Shown here: positions 36,730 to 45,627 of the stretch, piece by piece
Layout of the letters: the number at the start of each line of letters is the position of its first letter
How positions within the stretch are numbered: position 1 is the first letter of the stretch
Assembly: GCA_948466345.1 (NCBI GenBank)
Contig: CAOKAC010000001.1
Span: 1-64,000 of the forward strand
Source of the DNA: an uncultured Clostridia bacterium
GTDB lineage: Bacteria > Bacillota > Clostridia > Oscillospirales > CAG-272
Direction: 5' to 3'
DNA length: 64,000 bases
Position numbers and translations under genes: made by a program
Notes under the pieces: model-generated
Told to the model about the DNA's origin: nothing
Seen by the model: the letters and a program-made list of their open reading frames with translations, nothing else
Database searches by the model: none

Positions 36730-37020
36730 GTAACAAAGCAATAATCACAGATGATCTTCGGGAAATGAAGGGATGGTGATCACGTGACGGGGTTTCATCT
36801 GCCCACTTGTGTGGGCGTTGCTCGGCGGGTGCGCTGAAAAAACACTACTCTGCTGTAGGCAGATAAACCGCATTAACTGCTATAAACAGGAAGTCCGCAA
36901 ACTACAAAGGCAAACTGAACGAAATTTCATTAACAAGATCGATATTAATCGCTTTGAGAAACGATTGGTATCGGTCTTTTTTGTTTCCGGGGCGATTGAT
37001 CCGGTTATCAATCAAAGGAG
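36726..37020 (+). other. Interval with an 17-codon ORF and a hairpin
   Basis: ATG at 36726 overlaps the upstream stop (ATGA) and encodes MSNKAIITDDLREMKGW, then stops at 36779. It may be a remnant or a coupling peptide. A short perfect hairpin (GCCCAC-TTGT-GTGGGC) lies at 36801-36816. The rest up to the methylase gene shows no gene I can defend. Confidence 0.4.
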
Positions 37021-38013
37021 ATGATGACTATCAAGACCCCTGTAAGCTGGCTGGGCAACAAGACATCCATCCTGCATATCCTTTATTCGCTATTTCCAGT
37101 AAGCTACGGACGGTATATCGAACCCTTCGGCGGCTCTGGAGCTGTCCTCTTAGGCAAGCCTGTCCCCGACAAGTTTGAAATATACAACGATTACAATGCA
37201 AACCTTGTCAATCTTTTTCGCTGTATGCGGGACAGACCGCTGGAATTTATTCGAGAACTCGGCTTCCTAAATCTGAACGCCAGGGACGATTTTGTGGCGC
37301 TGAAGCATTTTTTTAAGCATGAAGAATTTACCGACGAATTTCTGCACCAGGAACTGGAACTGACAAGTATTCTGCTCCCTGAACTGCAGGCTGCCGAGTT
37401 GTGTGAACTGTATCGAAAGGCGAAAGAAGATCACGACCTGCGTCGGGCTGTCATGTTCTTAAAGCTTATTCGATACAGCTATTCCAGTGGCGGTAAATCC
37501 TATGTCTGCCAGCCCTTTAATGTGGCGAATTTGTTCTCGCTCATTGAGCAGTTTGGAAAACGAATGGCAAATGTTGTTGTTGAAAATCAGGATTTTGAGA
37601 TGCTGATCCGGCACTACGACCGCAGCGATGCTTTCATCTACTGCGATCCCCCATATTTCAAGAGTGAGTACGTGTACAAGTGCGGCTTCACATGGGATGA
37701 TCATTTGCGGCTGAAACATGTTCTTGGGGAAGCTAAAGGCAAATGGCTTGTATCCTACAACGACTGTGCGGAAATCCGTGAATTGTATCGGAACTATAAC
37801 CAATTCGGATTTACACGTGTTCACAACATGGTACAAAAATATGAAGTGGGCAAGGAGTTTCCCGAGCTGCTCATCGGCAACTACGACTTTTATGAACGAG
37901 AACAGCAGAATGCAAGGCAGCTCACAGTTTTTGAAATGGAAAATGAGCTGAGTCCCAAAGAAACTGAAAAAATCTTAAAGGAGTGTATCATTCAATGCAA
38001 GATAAGAAGATAA
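37021..38013 (+). CDS. D12-class (Dam-type) DNA adenine methyltransferase
   Basis: 330 residues. Motif SWLGNKTSI near the start and the FGGSGAVLLGKP segment form the SAM pocket; the catalytic DPPY is in FIYCDPPYFKSEYV near 208-211. This is the D12 N6-adenine methyltransferase layout, which often recognises GATC-like sites. No restriction endonuclease lies beside it, so it acts as an orphan methylase, likely to protect the element from host restriction or to mark element DNA. AAAGGAG precedes the ATG. Confidence 0.92.
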   Translation: MMTIKTPVSWLGNKTSILHILYSLFPVSYGRYIEPFGGSGAVLLGKPVPDKFEIYNDYNANLVNLFRCMRDRPLEFIRELGFLNLNARDDFVALKHFFKHEEFTDEFLHQELELTSILLPELQAAELCELYRKAKEDHDLRRAVMFLKLIRYSYSSGGKSYVCQPFNVANLFSLIEQFGKRMANVVVENQDFEMLIRHYDRSDAFIYCDPPYFKSEYVYKCGFTWDDHLRLKHVLGEAKGKWLVSYNDCAEIRELYRNYNQFGFTRVHNMVQKYEVGKEFPELLIGNYDFYEREQQNARQLTVFEMENELSPKETEKILKECIIQCKIRR

Positions 38014-38258
38014 GAACAGAAATGGCGCTGCTGTCCGTGCCGCTTGAACTGCTGTCCGAGGCTGGTATTATAACAGATGGCATTTTGGAAATGTACACAG
38101 ATGGAAATTGTCTTGTCATTCAGAATGCGGACGCTCATGGTGAATTTGTCTGCGACGGCAGCTGCGTAAACTGCCCCATGAGCGAGATTGACTGTACAGG
38201 CGATTGTGAAGGCTGCCCATGTAGTGAGAATTGCGATGATGAAGAGGTAGACATATGA
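37995..38258 (+). CDS. AbrB-like, Cys-rich small protein
   Basis: 87 residues from the ATG at 37995 (AAAGGAG 11 bp upstream). The N-terminal half (MALLSVPLELLSEAGI, then a short strand turn and LVIQ) looks like an AbrB-type swapped hairpin. The C-terminal part has eight Cys in CDGSCVNCPMSEIDCTGDCE and CPCSENC, a likely metal site. It ends in DDEEVDI. Its stop overlaps the next start (ATGA), and it overlaps the methylase end. Confidence 0.65.
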   Translation: MQDKKIRTEMALLSVPLELLSEAGIITDGILEMYTDGNCLVIQNADAHGEFVCDGSCVNCPMSEIDCTGDCEGCPCSENCDDEEVDI

Positions 38259-38569
38259 ATACCATGTACCGAATCTTAGGCAAACGGGGCCGCATCACGA
38301 TCCCTTTTGAAATACGCCAACGAGTGGGCTTTTCCTGTAACGATGTGCTGTCCTTCGCCGAAGCAGCGGACGGTATAAGCGTAATCATTAAACGAGAAAA
38401 AATCTGCGACAACTGTAAAGGAACGAATTTTCCCGTCCGGTGCGATGACGAGATGACGCTCCTTGATTTTCTCAATGGTCTTTCAGAAGCCGAACAGCGT
38501 GCGGCACTCATTCATTTGTCAGTCAAATGGGCAGAAAAGCAAGAAGGTAATCTCAATGGCAGAGCATAA
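38255..38569 (+). CDS. AbrB/MazE-like DNA-binding protein
   Basis: 104 residues. The N-terminal 45 residues fit the AbrB fold (YRILGKRGRITIPFEIRQRV, then VLSFAEAADGISVII). A Cys pair in CDNCKG and a helical C-terminal segment (EMTLLDFLNGLSEAEQRAAL) follow. AbrB-type proteins bind DNA as dimers and often act as transition-state regulators or antitoxins; no toxin partner is adjacent. Start and stop both overlap the neighbours, so three genes are translationally coupled. Confidence 0.75.
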   Translation: MNTMYRILGKRGRITIPFEIRQRVGFSCNDVLSFAEAADGISVIIKREKICDNCKGTNFPVRCDDEMTLLDFLNGLSEAEQRAALIHLSVKWAEKQEGNLNGRA

Positions 38570-39281
38570 ACCACTTTACCGTTGGTCATTGGATAATGCT
38601 ATTCATAATAATGAGCGTGACTTGTGGCGTGACAGCTACAAAGAAAATTGCGACTGTGCAAGAGCCATCAGCCAAACAATCTCAGAAGCTTATGATCATG
38701 ACACCTTGCATTTGAACGATTGTGCGAAGCTGATGATTGAAAAATACGGATTTAACCGTGTCAACTATGTTTTAGCAAATACGATTCAGTTATCTCACAA
38801 TGACAGGCGGTATTCAGAGACTAACCGAGTATGGGCAAGAGGGTTTCATATTCCTTATGATAAACAGCGCCATGATTTTGTCGTAACTGCCCATCCGGGA
38901 TTGACGGATATTTTTACGAGGCAAGTTCTCTGTGAATGGCGGGCACTCGGCTTGTTCGATGTCTCTCATTGCGAGGAAAACGATTCGGAACAGGACTACA
39001 CCGGCAAGGTTGTAGTGATTCGTCCGGAATTTCTAAAGGATGAATATAAAACGCCGGAGGATCAGCTGTTCTATATCAGCGGCGGTAACGGAGCAAGACC
39101 AGGCGCCATCGGAAGAAAAGTATATGGAGAGTTTCTCAAGGACAGTGAAAAAACACACTATTTCCGTGATGAGATTATCGGTGTGCTAAAAGAAGAATAT
39201 CTGCCTGAATGGGCGGCTGCAAAGCTCGCTAACAAACAAGAGCCGAAGGAAGATGAAAGCTCCGGCATGACCATACAATAA
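38556..39281 (+). CDS. DUF3849-family protein
   Basis: 241 residues from the ATG at 38556. RVNYVLANTIQLSHNDRRYS, with ETNRVWARGF after it, matches the conserved core of the DUF3849 family, which is spread in clostridial mobile elements and has no known function. An additional domain of about 120 residues (HDFVVTAHPGLTDIFTRQV onward) is not recognised. It ends in EDESSGMTIQ. It begins inside the AbrB-like gene, with AAGAAGG upstream. Confidence 0.75.
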   Translation: MAEHKPLYRWSLDNAIHNNERDLWRDSYKENCDCARAISQTISEAYDHDTLHLNDCAKLMIEKYGFNRVNYVLANTIQLSHNDRRYSETNRVWARGFHIPYDKQRHDFVVTAHPGLTDIFTRQVLCEWRALGLFDVSHCEENDSEQDYTGKVVVIRPEFLKDEYKTPEDQLFYISGGNGARPGAIGRKVYGEFLKDSEKTHYFRDEIIGVLKEEYLPEWAAAKLANKQEPKEDESSGMTIQ

Positions 39282-39296
39282 GGGAAGGAGTAATTT

Positions 39297-39686
39297 ATGG
39301 AAGCAACCAAGAAAGACTCTGCGCCTAAAGCGGCAAAGAAAAAGAACACTCCCTCTATCCAAGTGCGGATAAACAGGATTTGTGATTATGAGGGTAGCAA
39401 CATCCGTGCTTTCGCCAGCGCCAATATTGGTGGTGCATTCGCCATTCATGGCATCCGTGTGCTGGATTCGCAGAAAGGCTTATTCGTCTCTATGCCGCAG
39501 AGCAGCTACAAGGATTCGAATGGCAATAAAAAATACAGTGAAATCTTTCATGCTGTAACCGCTGAGGCGAGAAATGAGTTGAACGATAAGGTGCTTGCTG
39601 CCTATGAACAGGCGCAAAGTAAAGTGCAAGACGAAGCAGAAGCCGAACCAGAGAATAAGGAAAACAGCATGGAACCGAGTCTGTGA
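39297..39686 (+). CDS. spoVG: SpoVG-family protein
   Basis: 129 residues. The central SpoVG fold is clear: IQVRINRICDYEGSNIRAFA, then IGGAFAIHGIRV and FVSMPQSSYKD. Chromosomal SpoVG is a small nucleic-acid-binding regulator of septation and gene expression; plasmid- and ICE-borne versions are common. It has a Lys-rich N terminus and a Gln/Glu-rich tail. It ends the accessory block; GGGAAGGAGTAATTT precedes the ATG. Confidence 0.9.
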   Translation: MEATKKDSAPKAAKKKNTPSIQVRINRICDYEGSNIRAFASANIGGAFAIHGIRVLDSQKGLFVSMPQSSYKDSNGNKKYSEIFHAVTAEARNELNDKVLAAYEQAQSKVQDEAEAEPENKENSMEPSL

Positions 39687-39767
39687 CTTTTTTGATAAAT
39701 TCGTAAAAAAGGTCTGGACTTTTGAGATTTTAGTGGTATTGTTGTGTTGTGAAGGACGGTGTCAACT

Positions 39768-40460
39768 ATGAAAAATAAAATACTATCTGCGATCCTTTTC
39801 GGACTACTGCTCATAACAAGCCTTACAGGATGTGTTTCCACACCGCCGATTGAATCGAAAGGCGAAGCAAAAGGCACGGTATCGGCAGGTGCAACATCGG
39901 TTACTGAAACAAGCGATATTAAAAATGCTGAATCTGTCCCACAGACCGACGAACAAGAAGCCGCTACTCAATCCGATCCCGCCGAAACACAGCAACCAGC
40001 AGAAAAAATAAAATCCGAAATGCCTACGCAGCAAAGTGAAAAACTTGTAATGCAGGAATCTCAAAAAACTGCGGAACAGCCGAAGCCGATTAAAGAATCA
40101 GAAGCAACTGCGCCTGTGCGGACTGAACCTTTTATACAAACTGAACCGGAGACTGAGCCTACGAAACTGAGTGAACCTACCGAGACGGAATCTCAGCAGC
40201 CTGCAGAATCGGCATTCAACATAGCCTATTGGGTATCCTACGCCAAAAATTATGCGGTAGGTATTGGCTTGGAACTTGACAGCGAAGCAGTATCCTGTTG
40301 GGATAATCCAATCAGAGCACATGCAAGATGCACTTACCTTGAGCGAGATATTCAAGACAGACTCAATTTTTATGTACAGAGTGGGGATATCACATGTGTG
40401 TGGATTTGGGCAGAGCCTCTTGGGAACGAACAATATGATATCTTTATTGGATACGCTTAA
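39768..40460 (+). CDS. Lipoprotein of unknown function
   Basis: 230 residues. The signal peptide ends in a lipobox LLITSLTGC, so it is lipid-anchored. From about 30 to 150 it is a long Thr/Glu/Pro/Gln-rich spacer, then a folded C-terminal domain (NIAYWVSYAKNYAVGIGLEL to YDIFIGYA). It lies just before the surface adhesin gene and may work with it at the cell surface during mating. The ATG at 39768 follows GAAGGACGG. Confidence 0.8.
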   Translation: MKNKILSAILFGLLLITSLTGCVSTPPIESKGEAKGTVSAGATSVTETSDIKNAESVPQTDEQEAATQSDPAETQQPAEKIKSEMPTQQSEKLVMQESQKTAEQPKPIKESEATAPVRTEPFIQTEPETEPTKLSEPTETESQQPAESAFNIAYWVSYAKNYAVGIGLELDSEAVSCWDNPIRAHARCTYLERDIQDRLNFYVQSGDITCVWIWAEPLGNEQYDIFIGYA

Positions 40461-40480
40461 ACAAAAAATAAAACTTGCCT

Positions 40481-40509
40481 AAAGGCACATCGTAAATCGA
40501 TGTGCCTTT
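40481..40509 (+). terminator. Terminator between lipoprotein and adhesin genes
   Basis: AAAGGCACATCG, loop TAAAT, CGATGTGCCTTT, then TATTTATG. It lies 28 bp before the adhesin start codon. Confidence 0.85.
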
Positions 40510-40537
40510 TATTTATGTAAAAAGGAGATATGCTCAA

Positions 40538-43500
40538 ATGAATTTTAAAAGAAGCATAGCGGTAGTATTGACTTTTATATTGTGCCTTTCTACCTTGACC
40601 GGATTGGGGAAAAACGCCTCTGCCGCCGGAGAAGAAGATCAGGCATTATTGATTGGTTTTCCGCGCGCGGGAGATGCAAATCCTGAAAATTGGGTACACG
40701 GAGAACTCCATTTCATGAATGGCTGGGTATCGCCGGAAGTGCGGAAGTATTCTGTTTACACCATCGGCTCCTATACCGGAAATATTTGCTATTGTATTGA
40801 GCCGGGTACTCCGCTTAGCCCCGGCGATTCATTCACACAAAATAAGGACGAGTCCTTTTGGGACAACTATCCGTCCGATTACAATCATACCATTCGCGCG
40901 GATATGATTAAGATTTTTATAGGAAGAATTCTGCAGTATGGCTACACAGGCACTGTATCACCATACTGGGTATCGCAGAATCCCGAAGAAGCAAATTGCA
41001 TAGCGGAAGTGATTGCGACACAACTGCTCATATGGGAAACGATTGTGGGAGAACGGGACAGCGATTTCAACCATGTCAGTTCAGGTGAGTATGATGCGGT
41101 GTTGGACTGTATCTCGGATGCCCATCCTCTCCGTAACAAAATTTTAGGCTACTATAACAGCATTGCGGCAAGCGTACAGAGCCATGGCAAAGTCCCTTCT
41201 TTTTGTACGAGAAGTACGGGAGCGAAAGTTTACGAGTTGGAGTGGAATGGCAGCGAATACACAACAACACTGACTGATTCCAACAATGTACTCGGCAATT
41301 ATACCTTTTCTGCTGACAATGCCAATGTGAAGTGCAGTGTCAAAGGAAATCAATTGACGCTGACTGCGTCCTCCGCACCGAGTGCTCCGATAACCATAAC
41401 AGCAAGCAAGACCACTGGATCAAGAAAAGGATTGATTGTATGGAGCGATGGCATTTATAAACCCAGCGAAGGGTTACAAGACCTTGTCAGTTATACCCAG
41501 TCAATCACTGACCCAGTATCAGGCTTTATAAAGGTCAAAGTTTCCTATGGTTCTGCTAAAATTGTAAAAACTTCTGAGGACGGTAAGGTAGATGGTGTGT
41601 CGTTCCATATACAAGGCAATGGTATAGATACAATCGTGCAAACGAAAAACGGCGGACAGATTCAGATCGACAACCTCACGCCTGGCGTCTATACCGTGAC
41701 CGAGCTGACAGAAGAAAAATACGCGCCACAGGAAGTACGCCGTGTTACTGTAGTCAGCGGTCAGACGGCAACTGTTACTTTCAGCAATGTGTTAAAGCGC
41801 GGTGATCTCGCGGTTACCAAGACCAGCGAGGACGGACTCAGCGAGGGTGCAAAATTCCACCTCTACGGAACCTCGCTCTCCGGATTGGCTGTAGACGAGT
41901 ACGCCGTTGCCGACAGCACAGGAGTTGCGACCTTTGAAGATGTCCTCATCGGAACTGGATATACTCTCGAAGAAATGGATACGGCGATCCGCTATGTCGT
42001 GCCCGAAAAGCAGGCCGCAGCCATTGAGTGGAATAAGGTGACGAACAAGTCCTTTGATAATATCCTCAAGAAATGGCAGATCACCGTCACCAAAAGTGAT
42101 TCCGAAACCGGAACTGCACAAGGCAACGTTTCTCTCGGCGGGGCTGTCTATGGCATTTTTAAGGGCGATCAGCTCGTGGACACCTATACCACCGATACAA
42201 ATGGCCAGTTCATCACCAAGTTCTATATCTGTGATTCTGATTGGAGTTTGCGCGAACTGTCAGCCTCCGAAGGATATCTCGTAACTTCCGGCAGCGAGCA
42301 TATCGGCGCTGAACCGAAACTCTATACAGTAGAGTACAACAGCACGGCGCTGGATGTTCTCGAAACCGTTCAAAAAGGCAAGATAGCTGTCATTAAGCAC
42401 CGCGATGACGGCGAAACGCAGATTGAAACGCCCGAAGCAGGTGCTGAATTTGAGGTGTTCCTCAAATCCTCCGGCAGTTATGACGCCGCAAAGGATTCCG
42501 AGCGAGATATTCTCGTCTGTGATAAATTTGGATTTGCTGAAAGCAAAGATTTGCCGTACGGCATCTATACCGTCAAACAAACAAAAGGCTGGGAGGGCAA
42601 CGAGCTGATGGAACCCTTCGATGTGTTTGTAAAAGAGGACGGCGAAATCTATCGCTACCTGATCAACAATGCCACCTTTGAAGCGCTCATTGAAATCGTG
42701 AAAAAGGATATCGAGACAGGCAAGGTGATTCCTGCATCCGGTATAGGCTTTAAGGTGCGAAACACCGATACTGGAAAGTATATCGTGCAGCATATCAACT
42801 ATCCAACGCCGGTGGATATTGACATCTACTATACCGATAGAAGCGGGAAACTTATGATGCCTGAAGCGCTCCCTTATGGAAATTACGAAATCATTGAGCA
42901 GAATACCTGTTACGGATATGTTCTTGACCCAAGTCCCGTCCCCTTCACAGTAGACGGCAGCAAGACAACTATCACAGTAGAAAAATACAATATCGCGCAA
43001 AAAGGCACAATTACCGTAACCAAGACTGGCGAAGTGTTCGCCTCTGTGGTCGAATCGGGCGAAATCTATCAGCCTGTGTATTCGGTGCAGGGGCTTGCAG
43101 GTGCAGTTTATGAAGTAAGTGCCGCTGAAGATGTTTCTACCTTAGACGGCACACTCCGATACAGCAAAGGCGAAGTTGTGGCGATGATTGAGACTGACAG
43201 CACAGGGATAGCGACCACAGAACCACTGTATCTCGGAAAATTCGATGTGCGGGAAATCAAAGCGCCTGATGGCATGCTTGTCAGCGATGAAGTGCATTCT
43301 GTCGAACTGACCTACTCCGGACAGGAGGTTGAAATCACAGAAACGGAGACAGCATTCTATAACGAGCGCCAGCGTGTGCAGATTGATCTTGCTAAGATCA
43401 TGGTGCAGGATGAAAAATTTGAGATTGGCATGAATGGCGAAATCCTCTCTGTGCAGTTCGGACTGTTCGCTGCCGAGGATTTGACCGCCGCAGACGGCAG

Positions 43501-44905
43501 CGTGATCCCGGCAGACGGACTACTGGAGATTGTATCCTGTGATGAGAACGGTAAAGCGGCCTTTATCACGGATGTTCCCGTAGGTGCCAAGTTGTATGTG
43601 AAAGAGGTTGCAACCAACGAACAATATATGCTCTCAGCTGAAAAATATCCTGTAACCTTCGAGTATGCGGGCCAGAATGTGGCAGCGGTCAACATTACTG
43701 TAAATAAGGGCGAAGCTATTGAAAACGACATCATCTACGGCAATATTAAGGGACTAAAAATTGACCGTGAAACAGAGGAAACCATCGCAGGAGCTTTGTT
43801 CGGATTATTCCGTGCGGATGTGACCGAGTTTACAGAGGAAAATGCGATCCTTACGACAGAATCCAGTGTGGACGGCGTCTTCATCTTTGAGAATGTGCCC
43901 TTCAGCAATTGGATCGTCAAGGAATTGGTCCCCGCAGAAGGATTCCTGTCCAATGAGGAACTATATCCTGTAACTGTTTCTGAGAACGAGGAAATCATTG
44001 AAATTACTGTAGTCAACGACCGCATTCCCGAAATTGGTACGACTGCTACAGTAGACGGCGAAAAGGAAATTTGTGCTACTGAAATCTTTACGCTTACCGA
44101 CACTGTGACATATAAGCATCTGATTCCTGGCAAGGAATATGTGCTGAAGGGCATCCTTATGGATAAAACTTCAAGCAAACCGCTTGTGATCGACGGGCAG
44201 GAAATCCATTCTATAGCAGTCTTCACTCCCGAAGCACCCACAGGAAAGGTAATCGTTAAATTCACCTTTGATTCCAAGTATATAAAGGCTGATACCGACA
44301 TTGTGGTGTTTGAACGCCTGTATAGAGACGGCAAAGAACTTGCCGTTCATGCGGATATTGAGGATGAAAGTCAGACCGTCAAAGTGAAAGTTCCCAAAAT
44401 CGGAACACAGGCAACGGCAGAAAGAGAAAAGGAAATCACCACAGACGGCAGAGTGGTCATTGAGGACATTGTGTCTTACTTCAACCTAACCCCCGACAAA
44501 GAATATATGCTAAAAGGGATACTCATGGACAAGACAGTCAATCAACCTTTGCTGATAAATGGTGAGGAAATTCGAAGCTCTTTCACCTTTAAACCACAGG
44601 CATCCTCTGGCGAAATTACAGTATCCTTTGTATTTGATGCTGGCAGTCTTATGAAGGAAACAGAAATCGTTGTTTTTGAAACACTCTATCGGGAAGGCGT
44701 AGAGGTCGCTTTTCATACGGATATCGAGGATCAGGGACAAACAGTGAAAATCATACCACCAACGCCGCCTGTTTCTGACAATCCACAAACCGGTGTTAAC
44801 AGCAATCTTGGTTTATGGCTTGGACTTGGCGCTGTTGCTGCCGGCGGACTGATCGCCTTGTGTGCTATATATTGGAAACAAAAAAAGGATGACGATGACA
44901 AATGA
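40538..44905 (+). CDS. Thioester (TQXA)/SpaA/VaFE surface adhesin with NPQTG anchor
   Basis: 1455 residues. It has a signal peptide (1-30), then a thioester domain with Cys86 in CYCIEPG and Gln162 in IATQLLIWE, which can form a Cys-Gln thioester for covalent adhesion. About eight SpaA-like domains follow (each starting like KTSEDGLSEGAKFHLYG). Then come two VaFE repeats of about 120 residues (VVFERLYRDGKEL, VVFETLYREGVEV; both with EYxLKGILMDKT), a family that carries stabilising Thr-Gln ester bonds. The anchor is NPQTG near 1415, a helix and KKDDDDK. NPQTG suits class B sortases. Placed directly before the type IV secretion genes (ATGA overlap), it is probably a mating-pair adhesin. Confidence 0.92.
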   Translation: MNFKRSIAVVLTFILCLSTLTGLGKNASAAGEEDQALLIGFPRAGDANPENWVHGELHFMNGWVSPEVRKYSVYTIGSYTGNICYCIEPGTPLSPGDSFTQNKDESFWDNYPSDYNHTIRADMIKIFIGRILQYGYTGTVSPYWVSQNPEEANCIAEVIATQLLIWETIVGERDSDFNHVSSGEYDAVLDCISDAHPLRNKILGYYNSIAASVQSHGKVPSFCTRSTGAKVYELEWNGSEYTTTLTDSNNVLGNYTFSADNANVKCSVKGNQLTLTASSAPSAPITITASKTTGSRKGLIVWSDGIYKPSEGLQDLVSYTQSITDPVSGFIKVKVSYGSAKIVKTSEDGKVDGVSFHIQGNGIDTIVQTKNGGQIQIDNLTPGVYTVTELTEEKYAPQEVRRVTVVSGQTATVTFSNVLKRGDLAVTKTSEDGLSEGAKFHLYGTSLSGLAVDEYAVADSTGVATFEDVLIGTGYTLEEMDTAIRYVVPEKQAAAIEWNKVTNKSFDNILKKWQITVTKSDSETGTAQGNVSLGGAVYGIFKGDQLVDTYTTDTNGQFITKFYICDSDWSLRELSASEGYLVTSGSEHIGAEPKLYTVEYNSTALDVLETVQKGKIAVIKHRDDGETQIETPEAGAEFEVFLKSSGSYDAAKDSERDILVCDKFGFAESKDLPYGIYTVKQTKGWEGNELMEPFDVFVKEDGEIYRYLINNATFEALIEIVKKDIETGKVIPASGIGFKVRNTDTGKYIVQHINYPTPVDIDIYYTDRSGKLMMPEALPYGNYEIIEQNTCYGYVLDPSPVPFTVDGSKTTITVEKYNIAQKGTITVTKTGEVFASVVESGEIYQPVYSVQGLAGAVYEVSAAEDVSTLDGTLRYSKGEVVAMIETDSTGIATTEPLYLGKFDVREIKAPDGMLVSDEVHSVELTYSGQEVEITETETAFYNERQRVQIDLAKIMVQDEKFEIGMNGEILSVQFGLFAAEDLTAADGSVIPADGLLEIVSCDENGKAAFITDVPVGAKLYVKEVATNEQYMLSAEKYPVTFEYAGQNVAAVNITVNKGEAIENDIIYGNIKGLKIDRETEETIAGALFGLFRADVTEFTEENAILTTESSVDGVFIFENVPFSNWIVKELVPAEGFLSNEELYPVTVSENEEIIEITVVNDRIPEIGTTATVDGEKEICATEIFTLTDTVTYKHLIPGKEYVLKGILMDKTSSKPLVIDGQEIHSIAVFTPEAPTGKVIVKFTFDSKYIKADTDIVVFERLYRDGKELAVHADIEDESQTVKVKVPKIGTQATAEREKEITTDGRVVIEDIVSYFNLTPDKEYMLKGILMDKTVNQPLLINGEEIRSSFTFKPQASSGEITVSFVFDAGSLMKETEIVVFETLYREGVEVAFHTDIEDQGQTVKIIPPTPPVSDNPQTGVNSNLGLWLGLGAVAAGGLIALCAIYWKQKKDDDDK

Positions 44906-45237
44906 TGAAAAAAGTATATATTTGTGCTCCCCTTGGCGGTGATGTCAAAGGAAACATTGAAAAAGTCAAACAATATACTCGATATGCGCTACTATGCGGT
45001 ACAGCTCCGGTTGTGTCACATTTCTACGCGCTTTGCCTCGATGATTGCATCCCGAAGGAACGAGAGCTTGGCATGGCGGCAGGCTTGAGCCTTCTGTGGT
45101 TCTGCGACGAGCTATGGATTTTCGGGGATACCATCACCACAGGGATGCAGAGTGAAATCGATTTTTGCAAAAAACTCAATATCCGAGTCCGGCATATCAA
45201 GGAGTCGGAGGTTATGAAAACAATTGGAGGTAACTAA
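44902..45237 (+). CDS. DUF4406/nucleoside deoxyribosyltransferase-like protein
   Basis: 111 residues. KKVYICAPLGGDVKGNIEKV and YARYALLCG-type helices, then ERELGMAAGLSLLWFCDELW and FGDTITTGMQSEIDF, give the fold of the DUF4406/DUF7768 group related to nucleoside 2-deoxyribosyltransferases. A true catalytic Glu cannot be assigned with certainty. It is commonly found next to type IV secretion genes in clostridial elements. It overlaps the adhesin stop by ATGA. Confidence 0.8.
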   Translation: MMKKVYICAPLGGDVKGNIEKVKQYTRYALLCGTAPVVSHFYALCLDDCIPKERELGMAAGLSLLWFCDELWIFGDTITTGMQSEIDFCKKLNIRVRHIKESEVMKTIGGN

Positions 45238-45240
45238 GCC

Positions 45241-45573
45241 ATGAAAAAGAAAACCTTACGCCTCACCCTCTGCGTCATGATGATGGCGCTTTTGTTCACC
45301 GTTTCCACCATGTCGGCATTTGCCGCTGGCGATGTGGCAGGAGCCATAGAGAACACATGGACTGACGCGCAGGATCAGATCAAAACCGTTGTAGATAACG
45401 TGGTGTTTCCAGTTATCGATATGATTCTGGCTATCCTGACTTTTGTGAAATTGGGGACTGCATATTTTGACTACCGCAAGCACGGGCAGTTTGAATTTAC
45501 TGCCCCGGCAATTCTGTTTGCCTGCCTTATTTTCACGTTGACCGCTCCGCTGTATATCTGGACAATTCTATAA
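45241..45573 (+). CDS. DUF3852 small membrane protein (VirB2-like position)
   Basis: 110 residues. It has a signal peptide (about 1-28) and two membrane helices (about 48-72 and 84-108) separated by KLGTAYFDYRKHGQFEFTAP. Family DUF3852 fits. Size, topology and position ahead of VirB6-like and VirB4-like genes resemble VirB2/TrbC-type pilins, but pilin function is not shown. GGAGGTAACTAAGCC gives the start. Confidence 0.85.
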   Translation: MKKKTLRLTLCVMMMALLFTVSTMSAFAAGDVAGAIENTWTDAQDQIKTVVDNVVFPVIDMILAILTFVKLGTAYFDYRKHGQFEFTAPAILFACLIFTLTAPLYIWTIL

Positions 45574-45585
45574 TTAGTTAAGCAA

Positions 45586-45609
45586 GGCTGCCCCGCAAAA
45601 AGGGCAGTC
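45586..45609 (+). other. Intercistronic hairpin before the VirB6-like gene
   Basis: GGCTGCCC with GGGCAGTC (one wobble) and an 8-nt loop, followed by TGATTGGAGGTG without a T-run. It is not a terminator. It may hold the ribosome site or stabilise the RNA. Confidence 0.6.
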
Positions 45610-45627
45610 TGATTGGAGGTGAACGCG

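Noticed and set aside
36715-37020. Possible group II intron start (GTGCGCC) after the 510-residue gene
   Set aside because: No domain V or intron-encoded protein follows within the interval; the GTGCGCC is coding sequence of the upstream gene.
36809-37024. 71-codon ORF before the methylase
   Set aside because: No ribosome site and atypical composition.
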